DNA of 64,000 nucleotides from SAR86 cluster bacterium (lineage in GTDB: Bacteria > Pseudomonadota > Gammaproteobacteria > Magnimaribacterales > TMED112), in the NCBI GenBank assembly GCA_003331605.1, contig QOPD01000001.1:83936-147935 (forward strand), given 5' to 3'. Shown one piece after another: positions 22,473 to 32,302 of the stretch. How positions within the stretch are numbered: the first letter of the stretch is position 1; each line of letters begins with the position of its first letter. Position numbers and translations under genes: made by a program. The notes beneath the pieces are model-generated. The model did not search any database and was not told the DNA's origin. It saw only the letters and a program-made list of their open reading frames with translations.

Positions 22473-23771
22473 TCAAGCAGATAAGCTTCTTCTTAGTTTC
22501 CTATAATCTTCATCAATTTCAAGGTTTGATAGCTTTAATTCTTTTGTTTTTTCGCAGGCATGTATAACAGTGGTGTGATCTCTTCCACCAAATGCCTCTC
22601 CAATTTCAGGTAGGCTGTGGTTGGTAAGCTCTTTAGATAGGGCCATAGCTATTTGTCTTGGTCTGGTGATAGATCTGTTTCTTCTTTTTGAAAGAAGGTC
22701 GCTCATTTTAATGTTGTAGTAATCGGCCACAACCCTTTGTATGTTTGGGATCGTAACCATTTTGGCTTGTATAGCTAAAACATCTCTTAAAGAGTCTTTA
22801 ATTAAATCAATATTAATGTCTGTTTTAGCAAATTTTGCATTTGCAGCAACTCTTTTTAGTGCACCTTCAAGCTCCCTAACATTTGACTTAACTTGTTGCG
22901 CTATAAAAAAAGCGCAGTCATCAGGAAGGTTGAGATTCATGTCATCTGCTTTTTTTAATAAGATGGCCGCTCTTGTTTCAAGGGCTGGTGGATCAATGAC
23001 CACGGAAAGGCCCCAGCCAAACCTTGATTTAAGTCTTTCTTCTAGGCCCTCTATTTCTTTGGGGTATCTGTCACATGAAAAAATCATAAGGTTTCCTGCC
23101 TCTATAAGGCTGTTAAATGTATGGAATAGTTCTTCTTGTGATTGTTCTTTGCCAGCAAAAAATTGAATATCATCTATCAGCAATGCGTTGAGGTTTCTGT
23201 AAAATTTCTTAAATTCGTTTATTGCACCAAGCTGTAGCGCTTTCACCATGTCGCTTACAAACCTTTCTGAGTGCACATAACATATTTTTGCGTTTGGTCT
23301 TTCTTGTAACAGGCTATTTCCAATGGAATGCATCAGGTGGGTTTTTCCAAGCCCAACACCCCCGTAAACGAACAGCGGATTGTACTCAGTATTAGCTGCC
23401 TGTTCTGCAACCTGTTTTGATGCTGCAAGCGCCACTTGGTTTGATTTGCCTTCAACAAAAGTATCAAAAGTGTAATTTCTGTTTAATCCTGTAGTGTTTA
23501 GTGTTTTTGGCTGATCTTCATTAATCGATACGTTTAAGATGAACTTGTTTCTGCCAATATGGTTTTCTAAAAAGTTGGTAATAACTGGTAAATACTTTTC
23601 TCTAAAGAAATCTTCTACAAAACTGTTGGGGGCATAAATGTTGAAGTTATTCTCTTTTAAATCAAACTCTAAGGGTTTTATCCAAGAGTTAAATTCAGTA
23701 GAATTTAGTTGTTTTTGCAGCTCTTGCACACCCTTATTAAAAATATTTATTGTAGAAAGCTTGTTAGACAT
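22473..23771 (-). CDS. dnaA: Chromosomal replication initiator protein DnaA
   Basis: AAA+ initiator that binds DnaA boxes and opens oriC. The ORF track begins at 23900, inside the intergenic region and rpmH; ATG 23771 gives [11 protein letters not shown] and the normal 432-residue protein. Domain I runs to about residue 85, the AAA+ domain has [16 protein letters not shown] and LLIDDIQFF, and domain IV ends with the DNA-binding signature [15 protein letters not shown] candidate promoter on the minus strand is GTTACA (23808-23813) and TATTAT (23784-23789) with an 18-base spacer. Confidence 0.97.
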   Translation of the reverse strand: MSNKLSTINIFNKGVQELQKQLNSTEFNSWIKPLEFDLKENNFNIYAPNSFVEDFFREKYLPVITNFLENHIGRNKFILNVSINEDQPKTLNTTGLNRNYTFDTFVEGKSNQVALAASKQVAEQAANTEYNPLFVYGGVGLGKTHLMHSIGNSLLQERPNAKICYVHSERFVSDMVKALQLGAINEFKKFYRNLNALLIDDIQFFAGKEQSQEELFHTFNSLIEAGNLMIFSCDRYPKEIEGLEERLKSRFGWGLSVVIDPPALETRAAILLKKADDMNLNLPDDCAFFIAQQVKSNVRELEGALKRVAANAKFAKTDINIDLIKDSLRDVLAIQAKMVTIPNIQRVVADYYNIKMSDLLSKRRNRSITRPRQIAMALSKELTNHSLPEIGEAFGGRDHTTVIHACEKTKELKLSNLEIDEDYRKLRRSLSA

Positions 23772-23852
23772 CGCGATAAGTTTATAATACTTAAGCTTTT
23801 TAAAACATGTAACAAATATATTGGTTTTTTGTGAAAAACCTGTGGATAAAAA
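23772..23852. promoter_or_regulatory. dnaA-rpmH divergent intergenic region
   Basis: Eighty-one AT-rich bases between dnaA (minus) and rpmH (plus) must carry both promoters. They contain one perfect DnaA box (23841-23849) directly before the rpmH start. In pseudomonads this gap is long and holds oriC with several boxes; here only one perfect box is visible, so dnaA autoregulation is more likely than a full origin. Confidence 0.5.
23841..23849 (-). promoter_or_regulatory. DnaA box (perfect consensus)
   Basis: The plus strand reads TGTGGATAA, the exact reverse complement of the strong DnaA box TTATCCACA. It ends three bases before the rpmH start codon, where it could regulate dnaA and rpmH or take part in origin function. 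Confidence 0.75.
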
Positions 23853-23987
23853 ATGAAAAGAACACTTAAAGTAACAAATATTAAAAGAAAACGAACACAC
23901 GGCTTTAGAGAAAGAATGTCTACAAAGGCCGGTAGAGCCGTTCTTTCTAGCAGACGAGCAAAAGGAAGGAAATCTCTTTCTGTATAG
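23853..23987 (+). CDS. rpmH: 50S ribosomal protein L34
   Basis: Too short for the ORF track. The 44-residue product begins [18 protein letters not shown] and ends [11 protein letters not shown], matching L34 (family pattern MKRTfQPS.[13 protein letters not shown].TkaGR.vl..RRaKGRk.L). It heads the rpmH-rnpA-yidC-mnmE unit diverging from dnaA, the standard arrangement. Confidence 0.97.
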   Translation: MKRTLKVTNIKRKRTHGFRERMSTKAGRAVLSSRRAKGRKSLSV

Positions 23988-23993
23988 CTGTAA

Positions 23994-24311
23994 ATGCCTG
24001 AAGCACCAGCTCTCAACAAAAAAAATAAACTAAAGAAAATTTCTAAAGAAATGTTTTCATGGAACAGGGAAAACATTTGTGATGGGTTGGTTGTTTATAA
24101 ATCCGACGATGTTGAAATGGGCGCCATTTTGGTATCAATCCCAAAAAAGATCATCGGGAGCTCTGTAAAAAGAAATCACCTGCGCAGGGTAGTAAAAGAA
24201 ATTTATAGAAAATCGATTGATGGCCCCTTTAACAGACATTTTTTGGTAAAATTTAACGCTAATTTAGTAGGTTATGAAAAAGTCCTAGAAAATTATTTTA
24301 AAAATGTTTAA
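23994..24311 (+). CDS. rnpA: Ribonuclease P protein component
   Basis: Small basic protein cofactor of RNase P, which processes tRNA 5' ends. The diagnostic motif is [18 protein letters not shown], the family RNR-type box, near residue 55. At 105 residues it is slightly short. It lies 6 bases after rpmH and overlaps yidC by 8 bases. The small gene yidD that often separates rnpA and yidC is absent. Confidence 0.93.
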   Translation: MPEAPALNKKNKLKKISKEMFSWNRENICDGLVVYKSDDVEMGAILVSIPKKIIGSSVKRNHLRRVVKEIYRKSIDGPFNRHFLVKFNANLVGYEKVLENYFKNV

Positions 24312-25812
24312 TCCAAGAGTTGTATTTTTAGCATTAACTTTTGTTTTTGTGTTGTTGTTAGTTTTTGATTGGGAAAATATCAACAAAGAAAACAAACTCA
24401 ACACCTCTCTTGCTGTGCAAACAACCGACAACCAGTATCAAAAAATTTCCAATGGCTTGTTGGAGGTTTATGTTGATCAAACAGATGGGTCTATTAAAGA
24501 GGTTTTTCTTGCAGAAAAAAATGAAAGGAAAGGGCTCTATAAAACTAGGCTGATGTCAGATGATGAGTTGTTAACTTTTTATTTCAAAACCTCTGTTTCT
24601 GGCTTTTCACCTGAGTCGTATGTGTTGGAAGAGCTTACTCCAAATGGTTTGGTGTTGGTGTCTGAAGATTCTGCCAACAACAAGCTTAGAAAAACATTTA
24701 ACCTTACAGATAGCTATGTTTTAGAAATATTTGATGAGCTAGAATTAGCAGTTCCTAGTTATGGTTCTATTAGTTTTTTTAAAACCTTTTACCGCAATGG
24801 ACAAAAATCAGTAGATTATGGTACCTCTTTTTCAAGAGATCATTTGGCATTCAGCACAAGCGAAGATGCTTTTAAAGATGAATCAATCACATTCATTAAG
24901 ACAAAAAAAGAATACCTTGGGCACTGGGTTGGACATTCCCAAAAACACTTTGTTGTCTCTGTATTTGATAAAGAAAATATGCAGAAAATATCAATGTATC
25001 CTGCAGACTCAGGTGGTGTTTATAGGTTTGGTTTTGAGGAGCAGGTCACTTCTTCAAGTGGTGAGTATTTAAACAAAACCAGTGTTTTTTTTGGTCCAAA
25101 ACAAAAAGATGTTCTTGAGGGGGTTGCTCCTCATTTTAAATACAACCTAGATCTTGGTTTTGTGTTTGGTGTAGGTGAATTTTTTATAGTTGTAATGAAC
25201 TTTTTATATGGTTTTGTGCAAGACTGGGGTGTCTCTATAGTTTTGTTAACTGTGTTGTTTAAGCTTGCCTTGTCGCCTCTTCAGATAATGCAAATTAAGT
25301 CCATGGTTCAAATGAGAAAGCTTCAACCCAAGTTGCAGGAAATTCAACAAACCTACAAAAACGACCAACAAAAACTTGGTATGGAGATGATGGCTTTGTA
25401 TAGAAAAGAAAAATTTAATCCGGCTGCTGGGTGTCTGCCTCTGTTTGCCCAACTACCAATATTTATTGCTATGTTTTGGGTTACCAGAGAAGCATTCGAG
25501 TTTAGGGGAGAATCTTTTTTGTGGATACCTGACTTGGCAGAGTCTGATCCTCTGTTTATAGCGCCAGTTTTAATGGGTCTGATGATGTATGCGTCGCAAA
25601 AAATGATGCCAAAACCACCACAAACTCAAGGCATGCAAGCTCAAATTGCACAACAAATGATGGTGGTTTTTCCACCAATGATTACTGTAATATTTTTGTT
25701 TATGCCAGCAGGTGTGGTTATCTATTCGGTTGTAAATATGGTTTTATCTATTGTTCCACAAGTAATAATTATGGGACGAGTTGAGCCGAATACTGGTGGC
25801 GGTGGCGGATAA
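24304..25812 (+). CDS. yidC: Membrane protein insertase YidC
   Basis: Inserts inner-membrane proteins alone or with Sec. It has an N-terminal membrane anchor, a large periplasmic beta domain (about residues 35-280), and the conserved five-segment core with [20 protein letters not shown], a cytoplasmic coiled-coil loop ([20 protein letters not shown]), and [20 protein letters not shown]. The 502 residues are somewhat shorter than in enterics (548). The start lies within the rnpA end, and the stop overlaps the likely mnmE start. Confidence 0.97.
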   Translation: MFNPRVVFLALTFVFVLLLVFDWENINKENKLNTSLAVQTTDNQYQKISNGLLEVYVDQTDGSIKEVFLAEKNERKGLYKTRLMSDDELLTFYFKTSVSGFSPESYVLEELTPNGLVLVSEDSANNKLRKTFNLTDSYVLEIFDELELAVPSYGSISFFKTFYRNGQKSVDYGTSFSRDHLAFSTSEDAFKDESITFIKTKKEYLGHWVGHSQKHFVVSVFDKENMQKISMYPADSGGVYRFGFEEQVTSSSGEYLNKTSVFFGPKQKDVLEGVAPHFKYNLDLGFVFGVGEFFIVVMNFLYGFVQDWGVSIVLLTVLFKLALSPLQIMQIKSMVQMRKLQPKLQEIQQTYKNDQQKLGMEMMALYRKEKFNPAAGCLPLFAQLPIFIAMFWVTREAFEFRGESFLWIPDLAESDPLFIAPVLMGLMMYASQKMMPKPPQTQGMQAQIAQQMMVVFPPMITVIFLFMPAGVVIYSVVNMVLSIVPQVIIMGRVEPNTGGGGG

Positions 25813-27094
25813 TAATAGAACCGATTCAATATACGGTCTTGCAACACCATTGGGAAGATCGGCAATATCTGTCATAAGAGTTAGTGGTGCTTCTTTGCCT
25901 GTCGGGTTTATGTCTTCCTTGTCTTTGTCTAACAGACCAAACACCAGATTTGTCAAAACAATTAAGTTCAAAGAACTGTCCGACCAGTGTCTCATTCTTT
26001 ATTTTAAATCACCTAACTCTTATACGGGTGAAAATATAGTTGAAATTCATTGTCATGGAAATCCAGTCATAGTTACAGAAATATTCGAATGGTTGGAGGG
26101 TTTTGGTATTCGAGAGGCAGAACCAGGTGAATTCAGCAAAAGAGCATACTTAAATGAAAGAATAACTTTAGATCAAGCAGAGGCAATATCATTCGGAATC
26201 GAAGCTGGCTCATTAAAAGACCTTGCTTCAATGGACGCCTTTAGATCTGGAAAGCTAGCCAAAAAAATTGAAAAAATTCTCAAGGCCTGTGAGGGGATGT
26301 TGATTGTCCTCGAGTCTCAGTTGGATTTTTCAGAAGAGGAGGATGTTGATGAAGTTAAAAAAGAGGAAATAATAATTGGTCTTAGAAAAATCAGCACCGA
26401 CTTAAATGAAATATTGAAGAACTATAGACCGATAACAAAAAAACAACTCAAACCAAAAATTGTTTTAGCAGGCAAACCGAATGTTGGCAAGTCCACCCTT
26501 TTTAATTATTTGGTTGGAGACAATGTCGCTATAGTGTCTGATGAGCCTGGAACCACAAGAGATGTTGTAAGGGGAGACTTATATCTCGATGGTGTTGAGG
26601 TTGAGATTGGCGACACTGCAGGTATTAGAAAAACTCCCTCTGAGGTTGAGAGAGCGGGTATTGAAAAAACAACATCTGCTGTTGAAGAGGCTAATGTTGT
26701 GATTTGGGTGAGTGATTTAAGTGATTTAGAGGTGAGCAGGCCAAGATGTGAAATATGGGTAGGCAATAAACTAGACAAAACAAATAAAACCTCCTCTTTC
26801 ATCTGTGATTTGTTGATATCAGCCAAAACCGGAGAGGGTGTAGATTTGTTAATCAATGAGGTTAAAAAAAGGGTAAAGATAGATGACAGCTACCATTTGG
26901 TATCAGAAAGAATCTATAAAAAAGTGTCAAATTCAGCAGAAATTATTGCTCAAAGCTTGGGTGGGGATGATTTCTACGAAAAAGCTGCACAAGATCTACG
27001 AGATGTATTGGTGTTAATTAAAGATATTTACGGAGACTTTAGTAACGAAAAGATCCTAGATGAAATATTTCAAAACTTCTGTATAGGCAAATAG
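25802..27094 (+). CDS. mnmE: tRNA uridine-5-carboxymethylaminomethyl synthesis GTPase MnmE
   Basis: Works with MnmG to modify wobble uridine 34 of tRNAs. The N-terminal folate-binding domain reads [22 protein letters not shown]; the G domain has [14 protein letters not shown] (G1), DTAG (G3) and NKLD (G4); the protein ends FCIGK with the invariant C-terminal cysteine. The ORF track starts at TTG 25781, which is inside yidC; GTG 25802 ([12 protein letters not shown]) gives the best N-terminus and 430 residues. This start is inferred. Confidence 0.95.
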   Translation: MADNNRTDSIYGLATPLGRSAISVIRVSGASLPVGFMSSLSLSNRPNTRFVKTIKFKELSDQCLILYFKSPNSYTGENIVEIHCHGNPVIVTEIFEWLEGFGIREAEPGEFSKRAYLNERITLDQAEAISFGIEAGSLKDLASMDAFRSGKLAKKIEKILKACEGMLIVLESQLDFSEEEDVDEVKKEEIIIGLRKISTDLNEILKNYRPITKKQLKPKIVLAGKPNVGKSTLFNYLVGDNVAIVSDEPGTTRDVVRGDLYLDGVEVEIGDTAGIRKTPSEVERAGIEKTTSAVEEANVVIWVSDLSDLEVSRPRCEIWVGNKLDKTNKTSSFICDLLISAKTGEGVDLLINEVKKRVKIDDSYHLVSERIYKKVSNSAEIIAQSLGGDDFYEKAAQDLRDVLVLIKDIYGDFSNEKILDEIFQNFCIGK

Positions 27095-27279
27095 TTTGTT
27101 TGTGGATTAGTTGTGAGTTCTTTTCTATCAACATTCTATCAACAATGAAGCCATTGGTAATCTAAAGGTTATACACCGTTATTTTGTGTGGTTTGGTTTG
27201 TCTGAAAGGCTTATAAAAATATATAATTTTCGAGTTATGCACAAAAAGAGGGCTCTTTAATAAAAACAATAAACATAAT
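27095..27279. other. Candidate origin of replication (oriC) between mnmE and mnmG
   Basis: The longest gene-free gap in the origin region (185 bases). It contains TTATGCACA at 27235-27243, a full match to the degenerate DnaA box TTATNCACA; near matches TGTGGATTA at 27101-27109 and TTATACACC at 27169-27177; an AT-rich block (TTATAAAAATATATAATTTT) at 27211-27230 that could unwind; and an 11-base tandem repeat. In Escherichia coli oriC also lies next to mnmG. Origin function is inferred. Confidence 0.6.
27123..27144 (+). repeat. Two tandem copies of an 11-bp repeat in the candidate origin
   Basis: TTCTATCAACA occurs twice in direct succession (27123-27133 and 27134-27144) without mismatch. The 11-base period is one helical turn, and CTATCAACA matches the DnaA box TTATCCACA at 7 of 9 positions, so these may be weak initiator sites. 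Confidence 0.6.
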
Positions 27280-29091
27280 ATGAATAATAAGTTTGATTTA
27301 TTAGTAATAGGAGGAGGGCATGCTGGTGTTGAGGCAGCGCTTGTTGGATGTAGATTTGGTTTAAGTGTAGCTCTTGTAACACTCGACAAACTAAAGATTG
27401 GAAGGATGTCATGTAATCCGGCAGTAGGTGGAATTGGTAAATCCCATCTAGCTAAAGAAGTTGATGCCCTTGGAGGATATATGTGTGAAGCAACCGACCT
27501 TTCAGGAATACAGTTCAAAACTCTTAACAAAAAAAAAGGTCCGGCAGTTCAGGCGACAAGAGCGCAAACGGATAAAGATCTTTATGAAAAAACCATTCAA
27601 AAGAAAATAGCAGAAACCAATATACAAGTTTTTGATGATGAGATTGTAGGTTTTGAAGAAAGGGATGGAGAGGTGATGGTAGCAACAGGAGCCAGCAGCA
27701 CCTATCATGCTAAAGCATTTGTATTGACAACAGGAACATTCTTGAATGGATCTATTCTTATTGGGGACGATCAAAAAAAAGGTGGCAGAATTGATGAGAA
27801 GAATGCCGCTGGTTTAGAAAGGTTCTTTTACAACATGAATTTAAAGCTAGGCAGACTTAAAACAGGGACACCCCCTCGCCTATCAAGAAAAACAATTGAT
27901 TTTTCAGTCATGGAGGAACAACCCGGAGAAGAAGGTTTGTTTATGTCATTTTTGACGAATATAAACAAACACCCAGAGCAAACCATTTGTCATATTACAA
28001 AAACCAATCGAAATACCCACAAAATAATAGCAGACAACATTAATAAATCAGCGATGTATTCGGGTTTGATTAGTGGTGTTGGCCCAAGATACTGCCCATC
28101 AATTGAGGATAAAATAACAAGGTTTTCTCAAAAAGACAGCCACCAAATTTTTGTTGAACCCGAGGGTCTTAGCTCAGACTGGGTATATCCAAATGGTATT
28201 TCAACAAGCTTACCACGCGAAGTTCAGCTTGAGTATGTTCGCTCAATCAAGGGTTTTGAGAATGCAGAAATTCATCAGTACGGCTATGCAGTGGAATACG
28301 ACTATATAGATCCCAGAAATCTTGAAAAAACCTTAAGACTTAAAAAGAGTCAAAATCTATACTTAGCCGGTCAAATTAATGGCACAACAGGCTATGAAGA
28401 AGCAGCTGCACAAGGTATTGTTGCTGGCATTAATGCATGTTTAAGTGTAATTAAAAAAGACCCCTGGACACCACAAAGGCAAACAAGCTACTTGGGGGTA
28501 TTGGTAGACGATTTAACACGGTTTGGAGTAAGTGAGCCTTACAGAATGTTTACCTCTCGAGCAGAACACAGACTGTTGCTTAGACAAAACAACGCTGACC
28601 AAAGAATGTTTAACCTGGCAGAGGAATTCGGCATCATTGATGAAGAGAGAAAAGCTATTTTTTATCAAAAAAAGGAAATCAAAAACAAGATATTGAAAAC
28701 TCTAAAAAACACAAAAACCAAAATAAACAATGAAACAAAAACAGCAGAGGATCTTTGCAAAAGAAATGATTTTTCGGAAAATCAAATTAAAGAATTAATC
28801 AATGAACCAAGCCCACTTTTTAAAGAGGTTTATTATGATGTTAGATACTCTGGGTATGTTGAAAAACAAAACAGGGAGATCAACAAGATGAAAAATTTAG
28901 AGGAATTTAGGCTGGGGTTAATTTTTGATTACAAGGAAGTTGTAGGCCTTTCTGGAGAGCTGCAAGAAAAGCTCAACGCACAAAAACCAACCAACCTCTA
29001 CGAAGCCTCTTTGATGGAGGGCATAACACCGGCAGCCTTAAACGTTATTTCGATACACTTAAAAAAATTAGATGCTATCAGAGCCAACTAA
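27280..29091 (+). CDS. mnmG: tRNA uridine-5-carboxymethylaminomethyl modification enzyme MnmG
   Basis: FAD-dependent partner of MnmE in wobble uridine modification. The N-terminal FAD site is [12 protein letters not shown], followed by [24 protein letters not shown] and TGTFLNG; a second conserved segment is [13 protein letters not shown], and the late [17 protein letters not shown] is typical. It has 603 residues, a little shorter than the usual 630. It overlaps rsmG by 20 bases. Confidence 0.97.
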   Translation: MNNKFDLLVIGGGHAGVEAALVGCRFGLSVALVTLDKLKIGRMSCNPAVGGIGKSHLAKEVDALGGYMCEATDLSGIQFKTLNKKKGPAVQATRAQTDKDLYEKTIQKKIAETNIQVFDDEIVGFEERDGEVMVATGASSTYHAKAFVLTTGTFLNGSILIGDDQKKGGRIDEKNAAGLERFFYNMNLKLGRLKTGTPPRLSRKTIDFSVMEEQPGEEGLFMSFLTNINKHPEQTICHITKTNRNTHKIIADNINKSAMYSGLISGVGPRYCPSIEDKITRFSQKDSHQIFVEPEGLSSDWVYPNGISTSLPREVQLEYVRSIKGFENAEIHQYGYAVEYDYIDPRNLEKTLRLKKSQNLYLAGQINGTTGYEEAAAQGIVAGINACLSVIKKDPWTPQRQTSYLGVLVDDLTRFGVSEPYRMFTSRAEHRLLLRQNNADQRMFNLAEEFGIIDEERKAIFYQKKEIKNKILKTLKNTKTKINNETKTAEDLCKRNDFSENQIKELINEPSPLFKEVYYDVRYSGYVEKQNREINKMKNLEEFRLGLIFDYKEVVGLSGELQEKLNAQKPTNLYEASLMEGITPAALNVISIHLKKLDAIRAN

Positions 29092-29659
29092 GACCACACT
29101 CAATAGTTTGGCATCGGAAATAATCACAGAATCAAAAAAACACAATCTCACAGGCTATACCGAAATAAATAAATTCTTTAATGAGCAAATCGATGACTGC
29201 ATAGAGGCTTATAAAGTGTGTGAAAAGCTTTTGGGCAAAAGAACAATTGATGTAGGTTCTGGTGCCGGCATGCCGGGCCTTGTGTGGGCAATTATTTCTG
29301 GAAGAGAGGCATGGAATATAGACTCCAATCGAAAAAAAGTTAAATTTCAAAATGAATTTATTTCAAAATATGGAATTTCTAATGCAACAGCCGAACACAA
29401 CCGAATAGAAAACATCAAAATACTCACATCGGACACTTTGGTGTGTAAAGCGTTTTCTTCTATTATTAAAGCTCTACAACTAATCGAAAAAAAACAACCA
29501 AAAAACATCCTCTTTCTAAAAAAGAACGATGAAAAAACGAAACTAGAGATATTAGAAGCCAAACCTTTGTTATATCATTACAAAATATACCCATATAAAT
29601 CCAACCTCGGAGAAATGTGTGTTGTAGAAGCCCATGACATTAAAAATTGCAATAACTAA
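29072..29659 (+). CDS. rsmG: 16S rRNA (guanine527-N7)-methyltransferase RsmG
   Basis: S-adenosylmethionine-dependent methylation of G527 in 16S rRNA. The N-terminal part contains HNLTGYTEI, matching the family NLT motif, and the SAM-binding loop is [16 protein letters not shown]. The 195 residues are near family size. Order mnmG-rsmG-parA-parB is classical. It overlaps mnmG by 20 bases and parA by 26 bases, so translation is coupled. Confidence 0.93.
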   Translation: MLSEPTKTTLNSLASEIITESKKHNLTGYTEINKFFNEQIDDCIEAYKVCEKLLGKRTIDVGSGAGMPGLVWAIISGREAWNIDSNRKKVKFQNEFISKYGISNATAEHNRIENIKILTSDTLVCKAFSSIIKALQLIEKKQPKNILFLKKNDEKTKLEILEAKPLLYHYKIYPYKSNLGEMCVVEAHDIKNCNN

Positions 29660-30416
29660 CCAAAAGGGCGGGGTTGGAAAAACAACCACAGCCGTAAATA
29701 TTGCCGCTTCATTAGCGAAAGTAAAACGCAAAGTTTTGTTGATTGATGCTGATCCACAAAGTAACGCAACCTCAGCAGCAGGCATTCCTAAGAACTCAGA
29801 AAGTTCACTATATGAATATTTTGAAGAAGGCGGACCCCTGACACACTACATAAAAGATGCTACAGGCGACTATAAAATTTTCCCAGCCAACTCAAACCTT
29901 GTCGCCACTGAAAAGATTATTGAAAACACCGAGAAAAGAGAAAAGTTTTTTTCTAACAACCTTAAGATAAATAAAAAAGACTTTGATTACATTATTTTTG
30001 ATTGCCCACCCTCTCTTAATCTCTTAACAATTAATGCGATGGAGTATTGTAAGAATGTTCTTGTGCCCGTACAGTGTGAATATTACGCCTTAGAGGGGCT
30101 CGTAACACTTAAATCCACAATAGACCAACTAAATGAAGCTAGAAATCTTAATATTAAAATAGCTGGCATATTGCGCACCATGGCAGATTGGAGAAACAAC
30201 CTGACACACCAGGTTTCCTCAGAGCTTGAAGGCCATTTCAAAGAGCTGGTTCTCAACACAATCATTCCAAGAAACGTTAAACTGGCAGAGGCTCCTAGCT
30301 ATGGTCAATCAATACTTGATTATGATATAAAGTCTATAGGTGCTGAGGCATTCTTAAGTTTGTCTGGTGAATTTATAAGAAGATTTGAAAATGGCAGGAA
30401 AAAAACCACTAAATAA
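29634..30416 (+). CDS. parA: Chromosome partitioning ATPase ParA/Soj
   Basis: Walker-type ATPase that moves ParB-parS complexes to segregate the origin. The deviant Walker A KGGVGKTTT lies at residues 11-19 with the signature lysine, Walker A' is LIDADPQSNATS, and Walker B is IIFDCPPSLNLLTINA. The 260-residue length is standard for chromosomal ParA without an N-terminal HTH. It overlaps parB by 26 bases. Confidence 0.96.
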   Translation: MTLKIAITNQKGGVGKTTTAVNIAASLAKVKRKVLLIDADPQSNATSAAGIPKNSESSLYEYFEEGGPLTHYIKDATGDYKIFPANSNLVATEKIIENTEKREKFFSNNLKINKKDFDYIIFDCPPSLNLLTINAMEYCKNVLVPVQCEYYALEGLVTLKSTIDQLNEARNLNIKIAGILRTMADWRNNLTHQVSSELEGHFKELVLNTIIPRNVKLAEAPSYGQSILDYDIKSIGAEAFLSLSGEFIRRFENGRKKTTK

Positions 30417-31248
30417 AGGGCTTGAAGCTTTGTTGGGGGATGTAAAAAAAACACCTTCAACCACAAAACCAACCAAGGCAACAAAAATTGAAACAACCAA
30501 TGAAGCACCAATTGCAAAAATTACAGAAAACCAATACCAACCAAGAACTTTTTTTGATGATGAAAAGCTTGAAGACCTTGCAAGCTCCATTAAAGAACAT
30601 GGAATCATTCAACCTCTGGTAGTACGAGAGACCGCCAAAGGTTATGAACTTATAGCTGGAGAAAGAAGGCTAAGAGCAGCAAAAATTGCTGGATTAAAGA
30701 AAGTACCAATTTCAATCACCAAAGCCTCTAACACCAAGTCGTTGGAAATTGCTATTCTTGAAAACGTACAACGAGAAGATCTTGATGCTATTGAGGTTGC
30801 AAAAGGTTACCAAAGGCTGAAAGAAGAGTTTAACTACACCCAAGAAGCACTATCAAAAAACATTGGAAAGCCGAGAAGCTCAGTTGCCAACTCATTAAGG
30901 CTGTTAACCCTGTCAGAGATAATACAAAAAGAAATCAGTTCAGGGAATATATCTGAGGGTCACGCCAAAGTTTTGCTTGGTCTTGAAACAACAAAGGCAG
31001 AAGCTTTGGCCGAAAGAATTGTAAAAGAAAACCTATCAGTAAGGGCCCTTGAAAATCTCTTAAAAGAAAAAACCACAAAAACCACCAACAAAGAAAAAAC
31101 AAGGGATGAAATTAATCTAGAGTCTGCATTAAGCTCCAAACTTGGTTCTAAAGTTACCATTGATGACAAAAAAGGCACGGGAAAACTTACTATAAAATAT
31201 TACTCATACGACGAGCTCGACGGAATCATTGAGAAAATTTCCATTTAA
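30391..31248 (+). CDS. parB: Chromosome partitioning protein ParB
   Basis: CTP-dependent DNA clamp that loads at parS. The N-terminal MAGKKPLNKGLEALLG is the family start, so ATG 30391 is preferred over TTG 30385, giving 285 residues. The CTP-binding region has GERRLRAAKIAG and ENVQREDLDAIEVAKGYQRL, followed by the parS-recognising helix-turn-helix near TQEALSKNIGKPRSSVAN and a C-terminal dimerisation domain. The putative parS sites in recF differ from the common consensus, which may match changes in this HTH. Confidence 0.96.
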   Translation: MAGKKPLNKGLEALLGDVKKTPSTTKPTKATKIETTNEAPIAKITENQYQPRTFFDDEKLEDLASSIKEHGIIQPLVVRETAKGYELIAGERRLRAAKIAGLKKVPISITKASNTKSLEIAILENVQREDLDAIEVAKGYQRLKEEFNYTQEALSKNIGKPRSSVANSLRLLTLSEIIQKEISSGNISEGHAKVLLGLETTKAEALAERIVKENLSVRALENLLKEKTTKTTNKEKTRDEINLESALSSKLGSKVTIDDKKGTGKLTIKYYSYDELDGIIEKISI

Positions 31249-31257
31249 CCCTGTAAA
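31229..31257 (+). promoter_or_regulatory. Candidate promoter of the ATP synthase operon
   Basis: TTGAGA (31229-31234) and TGTAAA (31252-31257) are separated by 17 bases. They lie at the 3' end of parB and about 34 bases before atpB. The -35 matches 5 of 6, the -10 only 4 of 6; readthrough from parAB is also possible. Confidence 0.35.
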
Positions 31258-31290
31258 CAAAACTAAAATTACATTAAAATTATCGCACCT

Positions 31291-32289
31291 ATGGCATCTG
31301 AAAGCTCGGGACGTACTTTTCAAGAATATTTAGCTCACCATTTACAAAATTTGGTGTATGGCCCTTTGCCTGAGGGACATGAAAGAAAGTTTTATGCCAA
31401 AGGAGATTCTTCTACCGAAAAAGACACTTACTGCCAAGACAAAGGGATGGATTATGATGGCAGCAAATATTGCAAAGAAACCCTAACTGAAGATGGGTGG
31501 TATCTTGCTAACAACAAAACAGATGTCGAGGCGATGGGGTTTTGGGCGCTTAACATAGACACCCTTTTCTTCTCCATCTTACTGGGCAGCATATTTGTAT
31601 TTCTTTTTGCTCGAGCAGCCAGAAACTTTTCCTTAGAAAGCCCAACCAAACTTCAATGCTTTATTGAAATGATGATTGATTTTATTAATGGAGTGGTTAA
31701 AGGAACCTTTAAGGCGGCCAAAAATACCCTGATAGCGCCTATGGCCTTAACAATCTTTTTTTGGGTTTTGCTAATGAACGTCATGGACTTGGTTCCAGTT
31801 GATCTTATACCCTATCCAGCAGAGCTGCTTGGTGTGCCATACCTAAAAGTTGTTCCAACCACTGATCTTAACCTAACAGCAGCACTTGCGCTTTCAGTGT
31901 TCGTTTTATATTTGATATTTAGTATCAAATCCAAAGGTTTTATCGGATTTATCAAATCGATATCGCTACACCCATTCGGACCATGGATGCTTCCAGCAAA
32001 CCTTTTTATTGAAATAATAGATTTGATAGCTAAACCGCTTTCTTTGGCGCTTAGACTCTATGGCAACTTGTATGCAGGAGAAATGATATTTTTATTGATT
32101 GCTGGCATGGTATCCATTAATCTTGCAGAATTAACTTTAACAGGCATAGGTTTAAACTTGGCTGGCATAATGCTAAGTTTGATTTGGGCAATATTTCATA
32201 TTTTGATAGTGGTGCTGCAGGCATTTATTTTTATGATGCTTACGGTGGTCTATATGAATATGGCACATGAAAAATTTGAACAACATTAA
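31291..32289 (+). CDS. atpB: F1Fo ATP synthase subunit a, with an extended N-terminal periplasmic region
   Basis: Stator membrane subunit forming the proton half-channels. The family core is complete: LNIDTLFFSILLG, NVMDLVPVDLIPYPAELLG, SLALRLYGNLYAGEMIF with the essential arginine, and HILIVVLQAFIFMMLTVVYM. At 332 residues it exceeds the usual 270-290: about 45 extra residues (roughly 30-75) lie before the first membrane segment, rich in charge and containing C48 and C61. It is first in the atp operon; atpI is absent. Confidence 0.96.
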   Translation: MASESSGRTFQEYLAHHLQNLVYGPLPEGHERKFYAKGDSSTEKDTYCQDKGMDYDGSKYCKETLTEDGWYLANNKTDVEAMGFWALNIDTLFFSILLGSIFVFLFARAARNFSLESPTKLQCFIEMMIDFINGVVKGTFKAAKNTLIAPMALTIFFWVLLMNVMDLVPVDLIPYPAELLGVPYLKVVPTTDLNLTAALALSVFVLYLIFSIKSKGFIGFIKSISLHPFGPWMLPANLFIEIIDLIAKPLSLALRLYGNLYAGEMIFLLIAGMVSINLAELTLTGIGLNLAGIMLSLIWAIFHILIVVLQAFIFMMLTVVYMNMAHEKFEQH

Positions 32290-32293
32290 GGAG
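32287..32293 (+). promoter_or_regulatory. Strong ribosome binding site deciding the atpE start
   Basis: AAGGAGG lies 9 bases upstream of ATG 32303 and overlaps the atpB stop region. It supports the MDVEAAKF start over the 32267 start of the ORF track and fits the need for many copies of subunit c. Confidence 0.8.
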
Positions 32294-32302
32294 GTTGTGA
32301 AT

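Noticed and set aside
22741-23166. 141-residue plus-strand ORF opposite dnaA
   Set aside because: Fully antisense to the AAA+ domain of dnaA, which is unambiguous; no start context or family features.
23747-24076. 109-residue minus-strand ORF across dnaA start, rpmH and rnpA
   Set aside because: It overlaps rpmH and rnpA, both clear, and would remove the dnaA promoter region; dnaA upstream extension to 23900 is rejected for the same reason.
25802-25812. Possible yidC-mnmE fusion or frameshift because of overlapping starts
   Set aside because: yidC ends normally in a Gly-rich tail and MnmE has a proper family N-terminus from GTG 25802; ordinary overlap, not a broken gene.
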